A DNA stretch of 27,321 nt from a virus: positions 1-27,321 of IMG/VR virus record IMGVR_UViG_3300022074_000301. One strand, given 5' to 3'. The notes beneath the pieces were generated by a model. It was not told the DNA's origin and made no database searches. It saw nothing but the letters and a program-made list of their open reading frames with translations. Below are positions 5,898 through 11,232 of this stretch, piece by piece. Within the stretch, counting starts at the first letter, position 1; the number at the start of each line of letters is the position of its first letter. Both the position numbers and the translations under genes were made by a program.

Positions 5898-6116
5898 ATG
5901 AATGATAAAGTAAAAGAAGAGGCACTAAAGCAAGCGCAGGAGGCTTACATAATATTCCATAAGTTTCTAAAATACTTTGGCTATACTATGTTGTTTCTGA
6001 TATTCTTGCTGTACCTAAATGATTTCTTCAATGATCCTACAGCGAGTAGGCATCTACCTGAGGAGATAGCAGATCAATATGACCCAAAGGGTCTTAACAT
6101 AAGGAAAGGAATATAG
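5898..6116 (+). CDS. Single-span membrane protein, 72 aa
   Basis: Very strong ribosome site (AGGAGG at 5887-5892) before ATG 5898. A charged amphipathic N-terminus (residues 1-25) is followed by a transmembrane helix at about 28-46 (YTMLFLIFLLYLNDFF), then an acidic soluble tail. It stands directly before a second membrane protein. It could belong to a lysis or membrane-takeover set; the sequence gives no firm function. Confidence 0.65.
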   Translation: MNDKVKEEALKQAQEAYIIFHKFLKYFGYTMLFLIFLLYLNDFFNDPTASRHLPEEIADQYDPKGLNIRKGI

Positions 6117-6353
6117 ATGAAACCATATCATAACAAAGGCTTTGGCATGGCTTTCTTTGTAGTGTTCTTATTGCTCATACCTTTACCCATACTAGGACTG
6201 TGGGCAGTAGATGGTCAAGATTGGGTTGATAGGTTTACAACCAAATACTTTTCCCCTTGGCAGTCCGAATGTTGGGAGACATCTAAACATGAGAGAGTGT
6301 GCAAGGCAGATAACAACTGTAAATTTTGGAGGAACTTTTGCCATGAAGAATAA
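6117..6353 (+). CDS. Membrane-anchored cysteine-rich protein, 78 aa
   Basis: ATG follows the previous stop directly (TAG ATG), with AAGGAA upstream. A hydrophobic helix at residues 11-32 (AFFVVFLLLIPLPILGLW) acts as signal anchor. The exported part has four cysteines (CWETSKHERVCKADNNCKFW and a last Cys near the end), likely to form disulphides in the periplasm. The GGAGGA within its end serves the next gene. Spanin-like topology was considered, but no lipobox is seen. Confidence 0.65.
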   Translation: MKPYHNKGFGMAFFVVFLLLIPLPILGLWAVDGQDWVDRFTTKYFSPWQSECWETSKHERVCKADNNCKFWRNFCHEE

Positions 6354-6447
6354 TAATGATGATGAAGGTATAGCTCTACTGCTCACTATAGCCTTAGCTA
6401 TAACCTTAACTATGGGATTGAACGCAGTTGTTCAGCTTATCCTATGA
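6343..6447 (+). CDS. Small membrane peptide, 34 aa
   Basis: ATG at 6343 is chosen over an upstream in-frame ATG at 6211 because GGAGGA (6328-6333) stands nine bases ahead and the upstream part lies wholly inside another gene. The peptide is a short Asn/Asp-rich head (MKNNNDDEG) and one hydrophobic helix (IALLLTIALAITLTMGL). It overlaps its neighbours on both sides. Function unknown; small holin-like or membrane-modifying roles are possible. Confidence 0.55.
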   Translation: MKNNNDDEGIALLLTIALAITLTMGLNAVVQLIL

Positions 6448-6611
6448 GTAAATGGGCATATATAATAATAAAGGTGGAGCATGATGCGCCCAATACAGAG
6501 CTAATCGCTAGAGAATGTGATTGGGACATAGAGCATGAAACTATTATTGATGCTAAGATAGTGGGTTACGTTGAGCATGATCCAGAGTTTGACTATGAAG
6601 TATTACATTAG
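6444..6611 (+). CDS. Small acidic hypothetical protein, 55 aa
   Basis: ATG 6444 overlaps the previous stop (ATGA). The 55-aa acidic protein (MSKWAYIIIKVEHDAPNTEL at the start) has two VEHD motifs, at about residues 11 and 43, suggesting an internal duplication of a short strand-turn unit. No family recognised. Its stop is followed at once by GAGGAGG for the next gene. Confidence 0.6.
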   Translation: MSKWAYIIIKVEHDAPNTELIARECDWDIEHETIIDAKIVGYVEHDPEFDYEVLH

Positions 6612-6622
6612 AGGAGGTGGCA

Positions 6623-6748
6623 ATGGATGAAATGAATCTTATAGATCCAGAGTTTGATAATACAGAGGAGGAGGATAAACAAATTATAAACGAGTTTAAG
6701 GAGATAGCTGATGTTATTAGAGACAGCACTGATGTGCATGGCATTTAA
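6623..6748 (+). CDS. Small acidic peptide, 41 aa
   Basis: GAGGAGG at 6611-6617 precedes ATG 6623 at ideal distance. The 41-aa peptide (MDEMNLIDPEFDNTEEEDKQ at the start) is highly acidic with a helical C-terminal half. It overlaps the cell-wall hydrolase start by 38 bases, so coupling is likely. A DNA-mimic type role could be imagined from the charge, but nothing in the sequence proves it. Confidence 0.55.
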   Translation: MDEMNLIDPEFDNTEEEDKQIINEFKEIADVIRDSTDVHGI

Positions 6749-7139
6749 CATATATCACGAGGCAGGGAATCAATCCATGATAGGACAGATGGCTGTAGGT
6801 CAAGTAGTTCTGAATCGTGTAGCCGATAACAGATTCCCGGATACAGTTTGTGAAGTTGTTAAAGAGGCTGTAACATATAAGAATACGAACAAGCCAGTTC
6901 GTTGGAAATGCCAGTTCACCTGGTTTTGCGATGGCAAAAAGGATGAACCTAACTTTAACAGTAGGACTTGGAGTCTGGCATTAGAACACGCATCTATTCT
7001 GTTGACCAAGACTATTGTGCTTGATATAACAGAGGGAGCGACTCACTACCATGCAACCTATGTGCGTCCTGCATGGGCAAAGACTAAGACTAGGACGACA
7101 CGAATTGATAAACATATTTTTTACAGATGGGAGAAGTAA
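6711..7139 (+). CDS. SleB-type cell-wall hydrolase (endolysin candidate)
   Basis: A 142-aa Hydrolase_2 (SleB-like) protein. It shows AFNIYHEAGNQS with the catalytic Glu at about residue 17, GQVVLNRV at 30-37, the family CQFTWFCDG segment near 66-74, and a C-terminal THYHATYVRPAW block typical of the family. Such enzymes cut peptidoglycan glycan strands. ATG 6711 has AAGGAG seven bases ahead. No secretion signal is seen, so release would need a holin; a membrane protein follows at once. The most likely role is host lysis at the end of infection. Confidence 0.85.
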   Translation: MLLETALMCMAFNIYHEAGNQSMIGQMAVGQVVLNRVADNRFPDTVCEVVKEAVTYKNTNKPVRWKCQFTWFCDGKKDEPNFNSRTWSLALEHASILLTKTIVLDITEGATHYHATYVRPAWAKTKTRTTRIDKHIFYRWEK

Positions 7140-7141
7140 AT

Positions 7142-7330
7142 ATGACAGAAGCACAGATTGATTATATATTTTGGAGATGTATAGACATACTAAATTACAT
7201 TTGCAGCATAACTGGTTTGTCTTACGAACTCTTAAACATATTAGTTTTCGTGATAGGACAACCGGCTTTAATACTATTGTTCTATATACTGTGGAGATTT
7301 GAGAGAGGAAGGAGAAGAGCATGGAGATAG
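7142..7330 (+). CDS. Candidate holin, 62 aa
   Basis: ATG 7142 is preferred over an upstream in-frame ATG at 7127 because GGAG at 7130-7133 lies eight bases ahead. The product has a hydrophobic N-terminal half and a clear transmembrane helix (ILVFVIGQPALILLFYILW, about residues 33-51), ending in a very basic tail (RFERGRRRAWR). Position directly after the endolysin, small size and charged tail fit a holin, but sequence alone does not prove the role. Confidence 0.6.
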   Translation: MTEAQIDYIFWRCIDILNYICSITGLSYELLNILVFVIGQPALILLFYILWRFERGRRRAWR

Positions 7331-7428
7331 TAATATATACTTGGGCATTTATCTATGCTATAATACTGCTAGTTGGATTTATCACTAGCGTTATGAGAGT
7401 TAAGAGGTTGAACGATGCAGACAAGTAA
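7321..7428 (+). CDS. Small membrane peptide, 35 aa
   Basis: Overlaps the holin candidate by 10 bases and the integrase by 14. ATG 7321 has GGAAGGAG just ahead (7310-7317). The peptide has one helix (YTWAFIYAIILLVGFITSV) and a basic tail. It could be an antiholin or accessory lysis peptide, or only a small membrane protein. Coupling on both sides and a strong ribosome site favour translation. Confidence 0.55.
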   Translation: MEIVIYTWAFIYAIILLVGFITSVMRVKRLNDADK

Positions 7429-8329
7429 AGACATAAAGACTATGCTGTCTTTAGCTGACTACTACCTAAATTCCCCCCAGTTTTTATCGCTGAGGGGGAG
7501 AACTCAGAAGGACTATGAGTATGTCATATCAAGAGTTATGGCTACACCTATAAGGCATGGCAAGAGTCTAGGAGAGTTAAAGGTGGATAAGGTAACAGTT
7601 TCTGATTGTAAGACAGCGTATCAACAATGGCTAGATCGTGGAGTCAGGACAGCTAATATGTCTGCTACTTTAAGTTCTTTACTATTTAATCTAGCAGAGG
7701 AGTTTGAATTGGTTAGCCGTAACCCAATGCGTAGCGTCAAGAAGATGCAAACCAAACCACGCAAGGTTATGTGGACAGCCGATCAGGTTAGACTCTTCTG
7801 CGACACGGCTTACGCAGAGTATAAGTGGAGAAGTATAGGTCTTATAGTTCAGATGGCATACACGTTTGCTCAAAGGATAGGCGATATGCGTTCACTCAAG
7901 TGGGATAGTATAAACTTTGACGAGCGTAGACTAGACTTAGAGCAATCAAAGAAGAGAGCAGAGGTGCATCTTCCTATTAATATAAACATGTTTAGGATGC
8001 TAGAGCAACAGCATAAGGACTTTGGTTTCCAAGAATTTGTTGCACCTCATCCCTTTCCTAGAAGTGGTAGCTATGTTAACTACAACGATAAAGAAATAAG
8101 CTATATTGTAAACCAGATAAAGGAGAAGGCAAACCTACCAAAGGAACTGACAGCTATGGACATGAGAAGAACAGCTATAACAGAGATGGTTGAGGCAGGA
8201 GTAGACACCACTCAGATCATGGCTGTGTCTGGACACAACAGTCCAAACTCAATGCGTCCATATATTAAGCACACATTTAATTCGGCAAGTAATGCACTAG
8301 ACAGAAGGGAGAGTTATAAGGATGCCTAG
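7415..8329 (+). CDS. Tyrosine recombinase (phage integrase)
   Basis: A 304-aa tyrosine recombinase that would join phage and host attachment sites. It has an N-terminal core-binding part (about 1-105, with NMSATLSSLLFNLAEEFELV) and a catalytic part. Active-site residues: Arg154 (AQRIGDMRSLKW), Lys179/180, Arg251 (DMRRTA), His274 (SGHNSPNS) and Tyr283 (RPYIKH). The His of the usual HxxR box is Met248, a tolerated change in some families. Its place between lysis genes and replication genes, and the link with HMO-2011-like phages, suggest a conserved module. No attP core or repressor gene is seen nearby. Confidence 0.92.
   Translation: MQTSKDIKTMLSLADYYLNSPQFLSLRGRTQKDYEYVISRVMATPIRHGKSLGELKVDKVTVSDCKTAYQQWLDRGVRTANMSATLSSLLFNLAEEFELVSRNPMRSVKKMQTKPRKVMWTADQVRLFCDTAYAEYKWRSIGLIVQMAYTFAQRIGDMRSLKWDSINFDERRLDLEQSKKRAEVHLPININMFRMLEQQHKDFGFQEFVAPHPFPRSGSYVNYNDKEISYIVNQIKEKANLPKELTAMDMRRTAITEMVEAGVDTTQIMAVSGHNSPNSMRPYIKHTFNSASNALDRRESYKDA
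7472..7499 (+). other. GC-rich hairpin within the integrase gene
   Basis: TCCCCCCAG at 7472-7480 pairs with CTG at 7490-7492 and GGGGGA at 7494-7499, with one bulged A (7493) and a nine-base loop TTTTTATCG. It stands out in AT-rich DNA, near codon 20 of the integrase, where an mRNA hairpin could slow ribosomes or polymerase. Function unproven. Confidence 0.45.
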
Positions 8330-9110
8330 CATACCATCACGTAATTTTTTAGAAGGTATTAACGTAAAGGAAGGAGAATCACTCACATTAGATTGTCCTA
8401 AGTGTAATGGAGTAAAGAAGTTTTCTATTAGCAATCAGGAAGGCTTGTTGTTATACAACTGTTACAGAGCCTCTTGCGATGTTAAAGGTTCGTACATGAC
8501 AAATATGTTAGCTGATACGATAAAGAAAAAGCTGCAGGGTGTTGCAGAAAATAAAACACCAGAGAAGTTCATCATGCCAGAGCGTATAACTGATGGCAAT
8601 AACGCTTACGTTCAGCGATTCAAAAGACGATGGGATCTGTCGATAGATTTACTATATGACTGTAAAGACTCACGAGCCGTATTTCCTATCTACAGTAACG
8701 GCAGACTCGTAGATGCGATAGGACGAGCCTTATATAATAGTCAACCTAAGTGGTACAGATACGGTGGTGACGCTAAACAGTACACACATAGGATTTCTGA
8801 TTGCAAAAGTGTGGCTGTTGTGGTAGAAGATTGTGTATCAGCTACAGTGGTGGGAGAAACTATGGTGGGTATAACTGGTGTGGCTTTGCTTGGAACAAAT
8901 TTAATGAGAGAGCATAAAGAATACTTGGATACATTTGACAAAGTAATAGTCGCTCTTGATCCTGATGTTATAGGCAAGACGATTGAGTATACCAAAGAGT
9001 TAAAGAGTTACTGTGACCCTTCAGAAGTGTATGCTTTACACATTGAAGACGATCTAAAATACAAAAGAGAAAACGACTTTAATCAACTAAGGAGGCTTAT
9101 CAATGGTTAG
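8322..9110 (+). CDS. DNA primase with zinc finger and Toprim domain
   Basis: A 262-aa primase resembling the N-terminal half of T7 gp4. A zinc finger (C25, C28, C47, C52, in DCPKCNG and NCYRASCD) reads template sites. A Toprim fold follows, with the conserved Glu169 in VAVVVEDCVSATVV and the metal-binding Asp pair in VIVALDPDVIGK (D213, D215). It makes RNA primers for the replisome. The helicase is a separate gene two positions downstream, whereas T7 fuses both. It starts within the integrase end. A copy of the repeated 11-mer lies at 8526. Confidence 0.88.
   Translation: MPSIPSRNFLEGINVKEGESLTLDCPKCNGVKKFSISNQEGLLLYNCYRASCDVKGSYMTNMLADTIKKKLQGVAENKTPEKFIMPERITDGNNAYVQRFKRRWDLSIDLLYDCKDSRAVFPIYSNGRLVDAIGRALYNSQPKWYRYGGDAKQYTHRISDCKSVAVVVEDCVSATVVGETMVGITGVALLGTNLMREHKEYLDTFDKVIVALDPDVIGKTIEYTKELKSYCDPSEVYALHIEDDLKYKRENDFNQLRRLING
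8526..8536 (+). repeat. AAAAAGCTGCA motif, copy 8
   Basis: Exact 11-mer inside the primase gene, in the Lys-Lys-Leu-Gln frame, followed by GGG. The most distant copy, over 4 kb right of the others. Confidence 0.6.
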
Positions 9111-9699
9111 ATACTGCAGGGATTGTAAAGAGGAGCTAGACGTTACTACTAATTGGTCTGGGTCTTGTAGGAAGGCTCGTGTTTATAGATGTAAGAGATG
9201 TCATGCTGATAATCAAACAAGCTTTAATCATATACACGCTCCTAGAACTAACAAGTTAAGAATGTTTGTTGATGGCAAGTACATATCAAGAACACATCCA
9301 TTATACAAACCAGGAAGATATAAAACTTTTAACGATGCAGCTTTCTCTTCTTTGGTTAATTATGTGTTGTCTACTGAGGGGGAGGTGTACGTGCTTAGGA
9401 ATCCTGCGTGGAGTAATTGGTACAAGATAGGTAAAGCTATTGAGTCTGTGGATAGATGTAATCAATATCAAACAGGTAGTCCTCATAGGGATTACACGTT
9501 AGTCACCTATAAAAAGTTTAAGCATAGAGGTGTGGCAGAAAAGATGGCACACTCGTTGGCTGAGGGTTTAAGTCGTAAGAGAGCTAACGAATGGTTTTAT
9601 ATAGAGAATTTAGAGAAGGAAGACTTTGACAAGATGTTAGGTCTTATTGATGGGTTAATAGAGGAGAAGATACAGAATGATAGAACTAGCACTAATTAG
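9103..9699 (+). CDS. GIY-YIG-like nuclease with N-terminal zinc finger
   Basis: A 198-aa protein with an N-terminal zinc-finger-like part (C5, C8, C22, C30, C33) and a C-terminal domain of the GIY-YIG/T5orf172 type. VYVL (95-98) replaces GIY and YKIG (107-110) replaces YIG; Arg118 follows in VDRCNQYQTGSP, then Glu146 in AEKMAH and NEWFYIE (162-168). Such domains cut DNA and often occur in homing endonucleases. It sits between primase and helicase, overlapping both by a few bases, so it could be an inserted homing gene or a true replication-module nuclease. Activity not proven. Confidence 0.72.
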   Translation: MVRYCRDCKEELDVTTNWSGSCRKARVYRCKRCHADNQTSFNHIHAPRTNKLRMFVDGKYISRTHPLYKPGRYKTFNDAAFSSLVNYVLSTEGEVYVLRNPAWSNWYKIGKAIESVDRCNQYQTGSPHRDYTLVTYKKFKHRGVAEKMAHSLAEGLSRKRANEWFYIENLEKEDFDKMLGLIDGLIEEKIQNDRTSTN

Positions 9700-10900
9700 A
9701 AGCCTTATGCAACGTGACTTCTACGAGGATCACAAAGGCAGTAAGTGTCCTGATAAACTATTTAGTAAGGACATTAGAAAGATAAAGAATACTCTTGATG
9801 AAACTATGGGTAAGTACGAGAGAGATGTAACACTCACAGAACTACAAGCGTTATTCTTTGCTAATAATGGCACACTGACATCAGCAAATAGAACATCCTT
9901 TGAGATATTGTTTAGCAAGATAGCTAAAGAAGAGGCTATGAATAACGAGATAGCCAAGGAAGTATTGTCTAAGTTGTTTCAGCAGATGGTTGGGGAAGAG
10001 GTAGCTAACCTTGGGTTTGACTATGTGAATGGCACAAAGAATAATCTTGAGCCTTTACGAAACATACTTGACAACTATCAGGATGACTTCACTCCTAGTT
10101 TTAGATTTGAGGGAGATGACATTAGTTTCGATACTCTGGTTGATCACCTTAACTTAAAGTTTCAGTGGAAGTTTAACATACCCTCGCTGTGCAGACGAGT
10201 AGAGGGTCTGAGTGGTGGTCACTTTGTTATAGTAGGTGCTAGACCCAACACTGGTAAGACATCCTTCCACGCTAGTATTCTAGCCTCTGAGGGTGGGTTT
10301 ATAGATCAAGGTGCAAAGTGTGTCGTGCTGTGTAATGAAGAGGCATACAAGCGTGTAGGCTTGAGGTATCTGTACTGCAAGTCTAAGATGTCTAGCGATC
10401 AGGTCTTAGAGAATAGGACGATGGCACTGAAACGATACGAACCCATCAAACAGTTGTTGTCTATTAAGGATGCGACAGATAAAAACATGGATTACGTTGA
10501 ACAGCTTGCTAAAAGTGTTAACCCTGACATAATTATACTTGACATGGGTGACAAATTTGCAACAGCCGGATCAGAAAGATCAGATATTTATCTCAAAGAG
10601 GCAGCAATTCACGCAAGAAACATTGCCAAGAAGTATGATTGCGTTATAATTTGGATGTCCCAACTATCAGCAGAGGCTGAGGGTAAGATAAATGTTAATC
10701 AATCTATGCTTGAGGGTAGCAAAACTGGAAAGGCAGCAGAAGCAGATTTGATGTTACTACTTAGTAAGAACCCTGACATTGAAGGGCAGGATAGTAATGA
10801 TCCTCAGCGACACATCCGGTTAGCCAAGAACAAACTAACAGGGTGGCATGGTACGGTGCATGTAGAACTAGACGTAGAAACAGGAAGGTATTCAGCATGA
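9677..10900 (+). CDS. Replicative DNA helicase, DnaB/T7 gp4-like
   Basis: A 407-aa RecA-fold helicase that unwinds DNA ahead of the polymerase. The C-terminal motor has Walker A GARPNTGKTS (187-196), the catalytic Glu region LCNEEAYKR (218-226), Walker B DIIILDMGDKF (284-294) and a motif-3-like SQL (328-330), the usual DnaB order. The N-terminal 150 residues are helical and probably adaptor-like. No primase motifs are present, matching the separate primase gene. It overlaps the nuclease gene by 23 bases and the next gene by ATGA. Confidence 0.88.
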   Translation: MIELALIRSLMQRDFYEDHKGSKCPDKLFSKDIRKIKNTLDETMGKYERDVTLTELQALFFANNGTLTSANRTSFEILFSKIAKEEAMNNEIAKEVLSKLFQQMVGEEVANLGFDYVNGTKNNLEPLRNILDNYQDDFTPSFRFEGDDISFDTLVDHLNLKFQWKFNIPSLCRRVEGLSGGHFVIVGARPNTGKTSFHASILASEGGFIDQGAKCVVLCNEEAYKRVGLRYLYCKSKMSSDQVLENRTMALKRYEPIKQLLSIKDATDKNMDYVEQLAKSVNPDIIILDMGDKFATAGSERSDIYLKEAAIHARNIAKKYDCVIIWMSQLSAEAEGKINVNQSMLEGSKTGKAAEADLMLLLSKNPDIEGQDSNDPQRHIRLAKNKLTGWHGTVHVELDVETGRYSA

Positions 10901-11232
10901 GTGAGTGGCAATATGTTAGAACTAATAGTAAGGGTGAGCCTATATTTAGAAGGGATACTAACGAAACAAAGGAGTTTGTTGACAGTTTTTTAGATGAGAG
11001 AAACATCCCTTATCAATATCGTGAAAAGCCATTTATGTATTGGATAACCAACGATGAAGGCAAAGACTATGCGTATTTCTACACCACAGGAAGATGGTGT
11101 AAAAGAGTTAATAGAGGCTACCCAAAGATGCACTATCAAAGTAAGGGCATAGAAGACTTTTGCACTAGGTTTTTAAATAAATTTGTGGGGCAACCATTTA
11201 ATAAGAAGGAAGAAAATGAAGATAATACTTGA
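10897..11232 (+). CDS. Hypothetical protein, 111 aa
   Basis: ATG 10897 overlaps the helicase stop (ATGA) with GGAAGG ahead; an upstream in-frame start at 10843 lies inside the helicase and is rejected. The protein is basic and aromatic-rich (MYWITNDEGKDYAYFYTTGR, then WCKRVNRGYPKMHY) and seems to be a small beta-rich fold. Not recognised, but its place between helicase and polymerase suggests a replication accessory. It overlaps the polymerase start by 17 bases. Confidence 0.7.
   Translation: MSEWQYVRTNSKGEPIFRRDTNETKEFVDSFLDERNIPYQYREKPFMYWITNDEGKDYAYFYTTGRWCKRVNRGYPKMHYQSKGIEDFCTRFLNKFVGQPFNKKEENEDNT

Noticed and set aside
6211-6447. A longer 78-aa form of the small membrane peptide
   Set aside because: The extra part lies wholly inside the 6117-6353 gene, and GGAGGA at 6328-6333 points to ATG 6343.
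5898-6447. A Rz/Rz1-like spanin pair among the membrane genes
   Set aside because: No lipobox is visible and the overlap is only 11 bases with no nested outer-membrane lipoprotein.
7300-8400. attP core or tRNA fragment next to the integrase
   Set aside because: I found no cloverleaf and no obvious tRNA 3'-end-like segment; a comparison with host genomes would be needed.
11183-11216. An earlier start for the DNA polymerase
   Set aside because: It uses a non-ATG codon inside the previous gene; ATG 11216 has a purine-rich site and begins directly with the exonuclease strand MKIILDVENT.
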